A DNA stretch of 64,000 bases from the NCBI GenBank assembly GCA_001602955.1, contig LVAC01000002.1, positions 62,001 to 126,000 on the forward strand, written 5' to 3'. The notes under the pieces were generated by a model that was not told the DNA's origin, made no database searches, and was given only the letters and a program-made list of their open reading frames with translations. The DNA comes from Sulfurospirillum sp001602955 (GTDB lineage: Bacteria > Campylobacterota > Campylobacteria > Campylobacterales > Sulfurospirillaceae). A program made the position numbers and the translations under genes. The stretch's first letter is position 1, and each line of letters begins with the position of its first letter. Below are positions 7,661 through 15,898 of this stretch, in pieces.

Positions 7661-8737
7661 TTAGCCGACTTTGGCTTTTTCGAGCTTTTTGCGCTCGACT
7701 TTCATACGGTCTTGAAATTTTTTACTTCGATCTTTGGCAAACAACTGCATATCTTCGACTTCGTCCATTTCGTCCACGATTTCAACGCCTAAAAGTGTTT
7801 CGATCGCATCTTCGAGCGTGACGACGCCCGCGGTTTGTCCGTAGCTATCGAAGACCACAAAAAGGTGGGTTTTACGTTTGACGAATTGGTCGATCAGGTT
7901 GGGAACGGGTAAGTTCTCGGAAACCATATGCACTTCATACGAGATTTGCTCCAAGGTCGTCGAGTCGTGGTCTTCCACGCTCTCTTCTAAAATGCGTTGA
8001 TTAAAGACGATACCCACGACATCGTCGAGCGTTTCGCCGAAGATGGGAATGCGTGAGTGAATGTACATACGATCGTCTTCGATGGCATCTTCGATGGTTG
8101 TGGATGAGGGAAGCGCAAATACGACGCTTCTTGGCGTCATAATGTCTTTGGCTTTAATGTTTTTCAGTTTTAAAAGATTTTCGATCAAATCGCTCTCTTT
8201 ACTTAAAATCGATCCCTCTTTTTCGCCCATGGCGACAACCGCCATAATCTCGTCGCGCGAATAATTGCTTTGATGTTTTTTATTGCGGGAAATATAGTTC
8301 GTCAAAAGCGAAGAAACCCATGTAAAAGGCGTCGTAATCGTGATCAAAAACGAGATCATATACGCAGAAGGAATGAGTAATTTTTTCCAGTATAAAGCAC
8401 CGAAGGTTTTAGGGATAATTTCGGAAACGTATAAAATCAGTAACGTTACGACAAAAGCAACCGCCGTTTGCCACTCCTCTCCGAATAAAATTTGTGCTTG
8501 CGCTCCTACGCCCGCCGCACCCATCGTATGGGCAAAGGTATTGAACGTTAAAATCGAAGAGATAGGCTTATCGATGTTGTTTTTAAGCTCTTTGAGCAAA
8601 ACAATAGCGTTTTCGTTGGTCTCTTTAGGAAGCGTCTCGATATAAGAGTTGGTGCTTGAGAGCAGTACCGCTTCAAGGACGGAGCAAAGAAAGGAGATGA
8701 AAAGAGCAAGGGAGAGATACACAATCAGTAGCGTCAT
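7661..8737 (-). CDS. CNNM/CBS-domain membrane protein (CorB/TlyC-like)
   Basis: A 358-residue protein with an N-terminal CNNM transmembrane domain (about four segments, residues 1-150, including EIIPKTFG), followed by a linker and two CBS domains (around KDIMTPRSVVFAL at 200 and LFVVFDSYGQTAGVVTLEDAIE at 295). The C-terminal CorC domain seen in larger family members is missing. Relatives are linked to magnesium or other cation efflux; the hemolysin name in older annotation is not supported. The ATG at 8737 overlaps the stop of a 20-codon leader ORF (ATGA), and GGAGCAATCCT precedes it. Confidence 0.82.
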   Translation of the reverse strand: MTLLIVYLSLALFISFLCSVLEAVLLSSTNSYIETLPKETNENAIVLLKELKNNIDKPISSILTFNTFAHTMGAAGVGAQAQILFGEEWQTAVAFVVTLLILYVSEIIPKTFGALYWKKLLIPSAYMISFLITITTPFTWVSSLLTNYISRNKKHQSNYSRDEIMAVVAMGEKEGSILSKESDLIENLLKLKNIKAKDIMTPRSVVFALPSSTTIEDAIEDDRMYIHSRIPIFGETLDDVVGIVFNQRILEESVEDHDSTTLEQISYEVHMVSENLPVPNLIDQFVKRKTHLFVVFDSYGQTAGVVTLEDAIETLLGVEIVDEMDEVEDMQLFAKDRSKKFQDRMKVERKKLEKAKVG

Positions 8738-8796
8738 AGGATTGCTCCTAGAACAAAAAACGTTAAGCTACACGAGTCCGGGTCGCTTGGGGTCAT
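8734..8796 (-). CDS. Short leader ORF (20 residues) coupled to the CNNM gene
   Basis: On the minus strand an ATG at 8796 with a good AAAGGA ribosome-binding site opens a 20-codon frame. It begins MTPSDPDS, ends FFVLGAIL, and its TGA overlaps the ATG of the CNNM gene. It begins about 27 bases downstream of the expected transcription start from the TATAAT at 8830-8835. The hydrophilic start and hydrophobic end are unlike a normal domain. It could be a regulatory leader peptide whose translation controls the downstream gene, or chance. No known leader peptide was recognised. Confidence 0.45.
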   Translation of the reverse strand: MTPSDPDSCSLTFFVLGAIL

Positions 8797-8829
8797 ACGA
8801 AATTCCTTTATGAAATAATTGATGGAAGT

Positions 8830-8835
8830 ATTATA
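8830..8835 (-). promoter_or_regulatory. -10 box TATAAT for leader ORF and CNNM gene
   Basis: The minus strand reads TATGCTATAATACT, with TATAAT at 8835-8830 and a TG-containing extension just upstream. It lies directly after the end of msrB, so the CNNM gene can be transcribed separately. Confidence 0.55.
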
Positions 8836-8849
8836 GCATAAACTGGATG

Positions 8850-9215
8850 CTACTTCTTTGGAGCTTGGAAGACGAGCGCGATCGAATTGACGCAATGGCG
8901 CGTGTTTTTGGGCGTAAACCCTTCGTCCTCAAAAACATGTCCCAAATGCGCCTTACAGGCGTTGCAGAGGATTTCCGTGCGCCTACCGTCACGGTCTTTT
9001 TCGCGTTGGATCGCTTGAGGGATTTCATCGTCGAAACTCGGCCAACCGCAACCGGAATGAAACTTGTCTTGTGAGCGAAATAGCGGTGTAAGGCAACGTT
9101 TGCACAGGTAAACGCCTTCGTCGTAAAAGTCGTTGTATGCTCCCGAATAGGGCATTTCCGTGCCTTTATGAACGATGACGCGTTCTTCTTCGGGTGTGAG
9201 AGGCATAAGGTTCAT
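8850..9215 (-). CDS. msrB: Peptide-methionine (R)-S-oxide reductase MsrB
   Basis: A 121-residue MsrB, which reduces methionine-R-sulfoxide in proteins using thioredoxin. The zinc-binding pairs are CKRC and CNAC, the substrate-pocket motif is SGCGWPSF, HLGHVF is present, and the catalytic cysteine is in RHCVNS near the C-terminus. It has no signal peptide, so it is cytoplasmic. The ATG at 9215 is chosen over a GTG two codons upstream because AGGAG sits five bases before the ATG. It stands alone upstream of the CNNM gene on the same strand. Confidence 0.93.
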   Translation of the reverse strand: MNLMPLTPEEERVIVHKGTEMPYSGAYNDFYDEGVYLCKRCLTPLFRSQDKFHSGCGWPSFDDEIPQAIQREKDRDGRRTEILCNACKAHLGHVFEDEGFTPKNTRHCVNSIALVFQAPKK

Positions 9216-9305
9216 TATCACTCCTTGGCTTTGATGAAAAATTAGGCAATGCGTTTTTTACCGCACGTCGTTTATAGCGTAGATTGGATAAAAAAACCGT
9301 TAGAA

Positions 9306-9971
9306 TTAGGCACTTTCATGTTTGGCTAAGCTTCTTAGCTTTTCGATGAATGCTTTTTTCCCGATAAATGACAACATGTCGCCTTCGCGAATTTTATAAC
9401 TTTTTTCGAGGGAAAATTGCCAATTATCGCGTGTTTTGCAGGCAATCAGATGGATTTCGCCCTCAAATTCCGTTTCGACTTCGCCGATTGTTTTACCGAT
9501 GAGTGAACGGGTTGCGATGAGTTTGGCGATTTTGATCGTACTGCTAAAATCGATTTGGTCGATGACGACGTTTCCCACAAGGTTTTCGACGAGTTTTTTG
9601 GCAGATTCGCGCTCGGGATAGATGACTTTAAACGCTCCGAGCCTTGCTAAAATCTCCCCGTGCGTCAACGTAATCGCTTTGGCGATAATCGTTTTGTTTT
9701 CAAGCTCTTTAAGTGCCATCAGGGTCAAAATACTCGCTTCGATATTTTCACCGATGCTGATAATGACCGTATCGAGCCCGACGACGCCGGCTTCTTTTAA
9801 AGCACGAATATCGGTACTGTCTAAAACGACGGCATCTTCGATAAATTCGCTGATATCTTGGATTTTATGCGCATCGTTGTCGATGGCGATAATGTCCATA
9901 CCTTGTTCCGCCAAACCTTTTGCGATGTGAAAACCGAATTTTCCTAGTCCGATGACGGCATACGTTTTCAT
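9306..9971 (-). CDS. ktrA: Potassium channel regulatory subunit KtrA/TrkA (RCK)
   Basis: A 221-residue cytoplasmic RCK protein. The N-terminal Rossmann fold has IGLGKFGFHIA and an acidic nucleotide-binding end (IAIDND), and the C-terminal TrkA_C domain covers roughly residues 135-215. It binds nucleotides and gates the KtrB/TrkH potassium channel. The single RCK module points to KtrA rather than the double-length TrkA of enterobacteria. Its ATG overlaps the ktrB stop by four bases. It is the last gene of the four-gene kinase-regulator-channel operon. Confidence 0.88.
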   Translation of the reverse strand: MKTYAVIGLGKFGFHIAKGLAEQGMDIIAIDNDAHKIQDISEFIEDAVVLDSTDIRALKEAGVVGLDTVIISIGENIEASILTLMALKELENKTIIAKAITLTHGEILARLGAFKVIYPERESAKKLVENLVGNVVIDQIDFSSTIKIAKLIATRSLIGKTIGEVETEFEGEIHLIACKTRDNWQFSLEKSYKIREGDMLSFIGKKAFIEKLRSLAKHESA

Positions 9972-11296
9972 AAAATAATCCTTCCTTCAGGGTACTGTAC
10001 ATGTTTGATTTTTTCTTTTCCGACGATCAAAAAGCCGACGGCAAAAATACCCATACGTCCGATGAGCATCAGTGCGATGACAAGCGATTTTCCTACAAGA
10101 TCAAACGTTTGCGAAAGACTCAATACGTCGCCGTTTCCGACCGATACGCCCACGGTACAAAACGCGGAGACGACTTCAAAAAGCGTCGGCAAAAAAGTGC
10201 TGTGTTGCGTTTGTACCAAGACAACGGTCGCAAGGATGACGATAAACGAAGCAACGAAAATAATCGCGGAAGAGCGATGAATCACTTCGGCGGAAATCGT
10301 ACGTTTAAACGCATGCGGAGGTTGGTTGCTGATTTTGATCGTGTGCAACGTTGCGATAATCAAAACGGCGACGGTGGTGATTTTGATACCGCCTGCCGTA
10401 CTTCCGGCACCGCCTCCGATCATCATAAAAATCGTCGAACAAAAAAGCGACGTATCGCTGAGTTGCGATAAATCCAGACTGTTAAAGCCCGAAGTTCGAA
10501 AATTGACCGAGAGAAAAAAGCTGTTTAAAAAGCGATGTTCGAGTGAAAGATGACCGAAAAAGTTTGGATTGTTCCATTCGATCGCCCCTAAAAGAAGCGT
10601 TCCCGAAAGCAGCAAAAGCACTGTACCGACCAACGTGATTTTGGTGTGGGCGGAGAGCATAAAACGTTGGTGCATAAGTTTTGCGTGAAGTTCAACCAAG
10701 ACCAAATAGCCAAGCCCTCCTAAAATAATCAACGCACCGATCGTCAAGAGAATCGTCGCGTCGGTTTGGTAGCCCATAAGATTGTCTCTAAAAAGCGAAA
10801 AACCGGCATTGTTAAACGCCGCGACACTGTGAAAAAATCCTTGCCATAAAGCTTGAGGAATCGACATGTGCGTTGAAAAGCGTAAGGCTAAAATGAGTGT
10901 GCCCGCAAGTTCGATGATGAAGGTAAAGAGAAAGACCTTACGTAAAAAAATAGGAATATCGTGGTTGGCGTAGTTGAGCGACTCTTTGGCAAGATTTTTT
11001 TCGTGGATATTGAGGCTTTTTCGCATAAAAAGGTAAAAAAGCGAAACGATACTCATGTAGCCCACGCCTCCGATTTGCATTAAAAGCACCAAGATCGCTT
11101 GTCCGAAGATGCTAAAACTTTCCGGCGTTATTTTCACGACCAGTCCCGTCACGCAGGTTGCAGACGTTGCCGTAAAAAGGGCGTCGATAAAAGCGAGCTT
11201 GCCGTGGTGGGCAAAGGGAAGCATCAATGCGATCGCGCCGGCCAAAACGACCAAGAGGTAGCTTAAAAAGATGATCTTAAGCGTCTTTTGATTCAT
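9968..11296 (-). CDS. ktrB: Potassium uptake channel KtrB/TrkH
   Basis: A 442-residue integral membrane protein of the Trk/Ktr/HKT superfamily. It shows the four repeated pore loops with selectivity-filter glycines, seen as SATCVTGL near residue 44, AAFNNAGFS near 160, VNFRTSGFNSL near 267 and SAFCTVGVSVG near 385. It forms the pore for Na+- or H+-coupled potassium uptake and works with the RCK subunit encoded next. AAAGGAG precedes the ATG, and both ends overlap neighbouring genes by four bases. The length fits KtrB. Confidence 0.9.
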   Translation of the reverse strand: MNQKTLKIIFLSYLLVVLAGAIALMLPFAHHGKLAFIDALFTATSATCVTGLVVKITPESFSIFGQAILVLLMQIGGVGYMSIVSLFYLFMRKSLNIHEKNLAKESLNYANHDIPIFLRKVFLFTFIIELAGTLILALRFSTHMSIPQALWQGFFHSVAAFNNAGFSLFRDNLMGYQTDATILLTIGALIILGGLGYLVLVELHAKLMHQRFMLSAHTKITLVGTVLLLLSGTLLLGAIEWNNPNFFGHLSLEHRFLNSFFLSVNFRTSGFNSLDLSQLSDTSLFCSTIFMMIGGGAGSTAGGIKITTVAVLIIATLHTIKISNQPPHAFKRTISAEVIHRSSAIIFVASFIVILATVVLVQTQHSTFLPTLFEVVSAFCTVGVSVGNGDVLSLSQTFDLVGKSLVIALMLIGRMGIFAVGFLIVGKEKIKHVQYPEGRIIL

Positions 11297-11994
11297 TCGG
11301 ACTCCTTTGTACCGTGGCTTGAAAAACGGTACCCGATACTTGATTCGGTGGAAATATATTCGGGATAGGTCGAATTTTTTTCGATTTTTTTGCGCAACGA
11401 GTTGATATAAGTGCGAAGGTATTGCATCTCGTTTTGATAACCCACTCCCCAGACTTCTTTTAAAATGTGACGATGCGGTAGCACTTTGTCGGCATTTTTC
11501 ATCATGTAGGAAAGCAGGGCGTATTCGGTCGGCGTCAGTTTCAGCAACGCGCCTTGAAGCGTGACTTGTTTTTGATTAAAATCGATCGTTAATTCTTTAC
11601 ATGTAAGAATGGCATGCGGCGGTTCGGGATGGATTCGACGCAAAGTTGAGCGAATACGCGCCAAAAGTTCGCTGGTGGAAAAAGGCTTCGTCACGTAGTC
11701 GTCCGCGCCCAAATCCAACGCCGCAATAATCTCTTTTTCGTCGTTACGCGCCGAAAGCACGATGATGGGTATTTTACTTTGTTTACGTATCTTGGCGATG
11801 AGGTGTTTCCCATCACCGTCGGGTAGTCCTAAATCCAAAATGACCAAAAGCGGATTGAGGCTTAAAACGTCGCGTTTGGCCGATGCAAGATCGTGGGCGT
11901 GTTTGCTTTTAAACCCGTATTCTTGGAGTGAAATCGTCAAAAGTTTCGCGATGGCTTCGTCGTCTTCGACGATGAGGATGCATTCGTTTGCCAT
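11293..11994 (-). CDS. OmpR/KdpE-like response regulator
   Basis: A 233-residue response regulator. The receiver domain has the acidic pair VEDDE, the phosphoacceptor aspartate in ILDLGLPDGDG and the conserved KPF lysine near residue 105. The C-terminal winged-helix DNA-binding domain has LTPTEYALL and RTYINSLRKKIE. Overall it is closest in style to KdpE. It sits between its sensor kinase and the ktr genes with one- and four-base overlaps, so it should respond to potassium or osmotic state and very probably controls ktrBA, although no kdpFABC genes are in the window. Confidence 0.85.
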   Translation of the reverse strand: MANECILIVEDDEAIAKLLTISLQEYGFKSKHAHDLASAKRDVLSLNPLLVILDLGLPDGDGKHLIAKIRKQSKIPIIVLSARNDEKEIIAALDLGADDYVTKPFSTSELLARIRSTLRRIHPEPPHAILTCKELTIDFNQKQVTLQGALLKLTPTEYALLSYMMKNADKVLPHRHILKEVWGVGYQNEMQYLRTYINSLRKKIEKNSTYPEYISTESSIGYRFSSHGTKESE

Positions 11995-13013
11995 TATTCC
12001 GCCTCGTTATGCAGTTGGGTAGGGTATTTGAGAATCGGCAAGGTAATTTCAAAGCAGATACCGTTGTCTTTGTTGTACGCTCGAATCTCTCCTCGATGGG
12101 CTTGGACGATACTTTGGCAAATAAATAAGCCGATGCCGCTGCCTGAAATTTCTTGATTGTCCTCGGCACGGTAAAATTTATCGAAAATCGTCTCAAGCGT
12201 ACGCTCGTTGAGAGGATTGCTTTCGTTGAAAAAGAGGATGCGAATGCGATCGTCTTCTTGTTTGAGTTTGATGTAAATTTGTTTGTTTTGGTTGGAATAT
12301 TTAAAAGCGTTATCCAATAAGTTGGCAAAAAGTCTTCCCAAAAGGTTGTAATCGCCCCAATAAAGCGGTAGCGTCGGATCGATGAAAATGTGCAACGAGC
12401 GTTTGATATGCGCGTCGTCAAAGTCTTTAAGCGCGACGCCGAGTAAATCTTCAAGATCGCACCACTCCATTTTGAGTTCGAGTTTTTTATCTTTCAGTCT
12501 GGCATTGTCTAAAAGGTTGTTGATGAGGCGATTCATCTTATCGGAGCTGTTTTTGATGTCGTTGAGCAACGTTTTTTGGGTTTCTGGGCTTAATTTCTGA
12601 TCTTCCAAGAGGAGGGTAATGGAGCCTAAGATCGAAGATAGAGGCGTTTTAAGATCGTGTGAAATCGTATTGAGCAAGATCTCTTTCATCTCGTTGCGTT
12701 TAATTTTTTTGGCTTGCCACGTAATGACGTATCCGAAAAAGAGGAAAATCGCAAAGGTCCATACGTGAATAATGTCGTACACGTTAAACGTAAAAACGGG
12801 AGGGACGTAAAGGTAGTTAAAGAGCAAAACGCTGATCGAAGCGATAAGCGTCGTACGTGCATAATTTCCCTCTAACGCAATGACGATAATCGGAATAAAA
12901 TGAATCAACGCAATGTTGATCAGTTCCAAAGAATCGTAAAAAAGCAGACAAATACTCGTCACGAAAGCCAGAGCCGCGAGTGTCGGAAGCGTGTAACGCG
13001 AGTCAAAAAACAT
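11994..13013 (-). CDS. KdpD-like sensor histidine kinase, short form
   Basis: A 339-residue membrane kinase. Four transmembrane segments with the KdpD-type DUF4118 signature (NYLYVPPVFTF) occupy residues 8-100. A HisKA domain follows with the phosphoacceptor in NTISHDLKTPLSS, then the HATPase domain with N-box LLDNAFKYS and G-box GSGIGLFI. The large N-terminal KdpD and USP sensor domains of classical KdpD are absent. The ATG at 13013 is chosen because AAGGAG is five bases upstream; a GTG at 13040 lacks a site. It overlaps the regulator gene by one base. Confidence 0.83.
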   Translation of the reverse strand: MFFDSRYTLPTLAALAFVTSICLLFYDSLELINIALIHFIPIIVIALEGNYARTTLIASISVLLFNYLYVPPVFTFNVYDIIHVWTFAIFLFFGYVITWQAKKIKRNEMKEILLNTISHDLKTPLSSILGSITLLLEDQKLSPETQKTLLNDIKNSSDKMNRLINNLLDNARLKDKKLELKMEWCDLEDLLGVALKDFDDAHIKRSLHIFIDPTLPLYWGDYNLLGRLFANLLDNAFKYSNQNKQIYIKLKQEDDRIRILFFNESNPLNERTLETIFDKFYRAEDNQEISGSGIGLFICQSIVQAHRGEIRAYNKDNGICFEITLPILKYPTQLHNEAE

Positions 13014-13031
13014 ACCGGCTCCTTTTTTATC

Positions 13032-13196
13032 TTTAGTCACGTCTTTAGAGCAAAGCTCTAAAGACTACGCTAACGCTGAGTTTTGCTCGGCGCAACGCCC
13101 GCGCACCTTTGGTGCTTGTTGCCTTTGTCACGCCTTTGAAGCAAAGCTCTAAAGACTACGCTAACGCTGAGTTTTGCAAGACGCAACGCCCGCGCA
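13032..13196. repeat. Imperfect tandem repeat (period 91 bases) with hairpins
   Basis: A ~74-base unit at 13032-13105 is repeated at 13123-13196. Within it 13050-13086 and 13141-13177 are identical, as are the 15-base ends. Copy one contains a perfect 11-bp stem, GTCTTTAGAGC/GCTCTAAAGAC, with an AAA loop at 13041-13065; copy two keeps the right arm but has three changes in the left arm. GCACC/GGTGC at 13102-13114 forms a second small hairpin between the copies. On the minus strand this lies between the likely promoter at 13216-13221 and the kinase start, so it would be transcribed as the leader of the potassium operon. Confidence 0.75.
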
Positions 13197-13215
13197 TTTT
13201 TACCTTACATGTAAA

Positions 13216-13221
13216 AGATTG
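13216..13221 (-). promoter_or_regulatory. Candidate -10 box TACAAT for the KdpDE-like/ktr operon
   Basis: The minus strand reads TTTTACAATC here, upstream of the repeat-bearing leader. A TTACATGTAA palindrome at 13205-13214 sits at the expected transcription start. The leader would be about 195 bases long. Confidence 0.4.
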
Positions 13222-13314
13222 TAAAACATTTATTATAAAGCACAATCCATCAAAAAAGTATCAAAATAACGCCATTTAAGATAAAATAAGCTTCTCAATT
13301 TTTAAGGAGAATAG

Positions 13315-15279
13315 ATGAAAAAACTCAAAGGTTTCCGAGGGAAGTATTTTAGCCTAGCGGCGATACTGGCTTTAAACGCGACGATTGCGCTTGCCCAAGA
13401 AGGACAAAGCGTCGCCGATAACGAAAAGCAACTCAGTACGCCCAAAGCCGAAGCTTCCTCCGAGACGACGGAACTGCTTGAAGAGACAAGCGCACCCGTT
13501 TTGGTCGTCTCAAAAAAGATCAAAGAACAAAAGTCTGAAGTCTACACCGCTTCTAAATCCTTGGTCAGTGCGACCAACGTCACCGATAATGTCAGCATTA
13601 TCACCTCCGAAGAACTTTCTCTCAAAGGCATTTCCACTGTTGTTGAAGCTTTAAATACCATCCCAGGCATCAGTTTTACTGCAAACGGGGGGCAAGGCAA
13701 GTCTTCAAGCCTCTTTATACAAGGTATGGGTAATAAATACACGCTTCTTATGATAGACGGCGTACGTTACAATGATCCAAGCAATACTTCCGGTGCCGAT
13801 TTTAGCCATCTTCTCATCCAAGATATTGAGCGTATCGAAGTGATTAAGGGAGCGCAAAGCGGTATTTGGGGAGCAGATGCGGCGGCGGGCGTCGTCAATA
13901 TTATTACGAAAAAAGCGCAAAGCGGAACGCATGCGAGTGCAGGTGCTGAAATCGGTAGCTACGGGTATCAAAACGTTAATGCTTCCGTGTCCCATAAAAC
14001 CGATAAATTCGATGTCATGCTTACGGTTCAACGGGTACTTGAAGACGGTTTTAGCGCATATGCGCCTCACGGAGAAGATATTGATCGTTTTGAAGACGAT
14101 CCTTACCGTAATACGACGATTAACCTAAAAGCGGGTTATTGGATTGATGAGCGTAACCGCATTGAAGCGGGGTATCACGACATTAACGCATTTAATCATT
14201 ATGACGGTTCGGATCCTTTGACGTATGCGATGGATCCAAATTCGATAGAGCGAAGCGATTTTCGCCAACGCTCAGGCTATGTTAGCTATCACTATTTGAT
14301 TGCCGATCATACGATCGAGACGACGCTTTCCCAAAGCAATTTTACGAAGAAAAATTTAGATGCGACGTGGGGATTGAACGACTATGAGGGTAAAACTCCT
14401 TCCGCAGAGATCAAAGATACGTGGAAATACGCCGATAATTCTCATATGGTTTTAGGAACATCGTACGAAAAACGAGAACTCAATTATACTTCTATCGGCG
14501 ATAGCGAAAAAGAACGCGACGAGCATTCCAAAGCTTTATTTTTCAATAATACCAATCGATTTGGAAATATCGTGCTTAACGAAGCATTACGTTACGATAG
14601 TTTTAGTGCGTTTGACGATAAAGCAACAGGAAAAATCGGCGCGAAATACCTTGTAAACGATCAATTCGACGTTTATGCCAATTATGCAACGGCTTATAAA
14701 ACGCCTTCGATGTTGGATATGATTAATCCGTGGGGAACGGCGAATTTTACCCTAAAGCCGGAGACGATTCAAAGTTTTAACGCCGGAATTCGCTATGCCG
14801 GTTTTAATGTGAATTTTTTTAGAAACGAAATTGAAGATTTGATCGGTTGGGTCGGATACGGAAATGTCAATATCGACGGTACGTCTGTTTTTAAAGGCGT
14901 TGAACTTTCTTATGAACACCAGCTTTTTCAAACTTTGCTAGCAGGAGCGAATTATACGTACGTGGATGCAAAAGATAAAAACGACGCACGACTCCCTAAC
15001 GTTCCACGATACCAAACAACGTTTTATACCACGTATATGCCTGTTAAACAGGTGGCTTGGACGTTGAACGGAACTTACGTCGGATCGCGCCAAGACGGTT
15101 TTACGACACATGAAACCGGAAATTATTTTGTCGCTAATACCAAAATGACGTACCATATTGATAAAACATGGGACGTGTACGTAAAAGTCAACAACCTCTT
15201 CGATCGTTACTATCAAACGGTATACGGATACGCATCGGCGGAGCGAAGCTATTATGCCGGTGTTGAGGCAAAATTCTAA
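13315..15279 (+). CDS. TonB-dependent outer-membrane receptor (BtuB/CirA-like)
   Basis: A 654-residue TonB-dependent receptor with an N-terminal signal peptide ending near ATIALA. The plug domain runs from about residue 75 to 200 (NVSIITSEELS, LFIQGMGNKYTLLMIDGVR, ERIEVIKGAQSGIWGADAAAGVVNIIT), and a 22-strand type barrel follows, ending in the C-terminal phenylalanine (GVEAKF) expected for outer-membrane insertion. It should import a siderophore, vitamin B12 or another large ligand; the plug style is BtuB-like, but the ligand cannot be read. AAGGAG precedes the ATG. Its stop overlaps the ATG of a small membrane protein gene. No Fur box was recognised upstream. Confidence 0.87.
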   Translation: MKKLKGFRGKYFSLAAILALNATIALAQEGQSVADNEKQLSTPKAEASSETTELLEETSAPVLVVSKKIKEQKSEVYTASKSLVSATNVTDNVSIITSEELSLKGISTVVEALNTIPGISFTANGGQGKSSSLFIQGMGNKYTLLMIDGVRYNDPSNTSGADFSHLLIQDIERIEVIKGAQSGIWGADAAAGVVNIITKKAQSGTHASAGAEIGSYGYQNVNASVSHKTDKFDVMLTVQRVLEDGFSAYAPHGEDIDRFEDDPYRNTTINLKAGYWIDERNRIEAGYHDINAFNHYDGSDPLTYAMDPNSIERSDFRQRSGYVSYHYLIADHTIETTLSQSNFTKKNLDATWGLNDYEGKTPSAEIKDTWKYADNSHMVLGTSYEKRELNYTSIGDSEKERDEHSKALFFNNTNRFGNIVLNEALRYDSFSAFDDKATGKIGAKYLVNDQFDVYANYATAYKTPSMLDMINPWGTANFTLKPETIQSFNAGIRYAGFNVNFFRNEIEDLIGWVGYGNVNIDGTSVFKGVELSYEHQLFQTLLAGANYTYVDAKDKNDARLPNVPRYQTTFYTTYMPVKQVAWTLNGTYVGSRQDGFTTHETGNYFVANTKMTYHIDKTWDVYVKVNNLFDRYYQTVYGYASAERSYYAGVEAKF

Positions 15280-15839
15280 TGAAACTAAACCTACGACCTT
15301 ACCTTTGGTATAAACTGCTCAATTCCCTCTTTTTCGGCGTGACGGTCGGGAGTGTTTTTGTGCTGTATACGCCGCTTGAGCCTTCGGTGTTTTCTTTGGG
15401 CGGTATCGCTTTGGCGATCGGGTTACTGGTTGTGGCAAAATTTTACGAGAAGATGATGAATCTTCTCGTGTTCTACCGTGTTTCGCTGCTTGTCGAAGTC
15501 ATAACGCTGGGGAGTGTTTTGGCTTTTTTGGCATTTAAAATGAGTTATCTTAACGCTTTAGTGATCTACCTTTCATACCAAACGATTTTCGTCTTCGGCG
15601 GGTATCTCATACGTATCGAAACCTTGGCGTTAAAGCGCACCTCATTGCTCTCTCTTGCCGACGTTATGAAACAAAAAGGCTACTTGATCGGCATGATCGT
15701 CGCCTATCTTTTTTACAAAGCCCTCGAATGGTGCGGTACGACGCAGAAAATAGAACAGGTTTACGCATTGCATATTTTGCTTTTAGTGCTCCAAATTGCT
15801 ATTATCGTGTCGGTTTTGAAATCCTTTCGCCAAAGATAA
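15279..15839 (+). CDS. Small polytopic membrane protein resembling half an MFS transporter
   Basis: A 186-residue protein with about six hydrophobic segments, at residues 14-30, 37-55, 64-84, 87-105, 135-152 and 160-180. The N-terminal part (LLNSLFFGVTVGSVFVLYTPL) is reminiscent of the first helices of a major facilitator protein, but the second half of such a transporter is absent and no frameshifted continuation was seen downstream. TAATG overlap with the TonB receptor gene implies coupled expression. It might move the receptor's ligand or a product across the inner membrane, perhaps as a dimer. I do not recognise the family with certainty. Confidence 0.6.
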   Translation: MKLNLRPYLWYKLLNSLFFGVTVGSVFVLYTPLEPSVFSLGGIALAIGLLVVAKFYEKMMNLLVFYRVSLLVEVITLGSVLAFLAFKMSYLNALVIYLSYQTIFVFGGYLIRIETLALKRTSLLSLADVMKQKGYLIGMIVAYLFYKALEWCGTTQKIEQVYALHILLLVLQIAIIVSVLKSFRQR

Positions 15840-15862
15840 GCTTCCCTTTTACAAAGATAGAT

Positions 15863-15868
15863 TACAAT
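15863..15868 (+). promoter_or_regulatory. -10 box TACAAT before the acyl-CoA synthetase gene
   Basis: GATTACAATC lies 31 bases before the TTG start, with a T-rich stretch upstream, as in Campylobacterota promoters. Confidence 0.4.
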
Positions 15869-15898
15869 CAAAGTAATTTTTTCACTTAAGGATTATGC

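Noticed and set aside
10001..10471. Plus-strand open frame opposite ktrB rich in Asp, Lys and Arg
   Set aside because: It mirrors hydrophobic codons of the KtrB membrane helices and has no start context.
13032..13196. Repeat pair considered as a CRISPR array
   Set aside because: Only two copies, unequal in sequence, with no regular spacers and no cas genes.
13205..13214. TTACATGTAA near the potassium promoter read as a transcription-factor operator
   Set aside because: The same 10-mer occurs at least seven more times, mostly within genes, so a general genomic motif is more likely than an operator.
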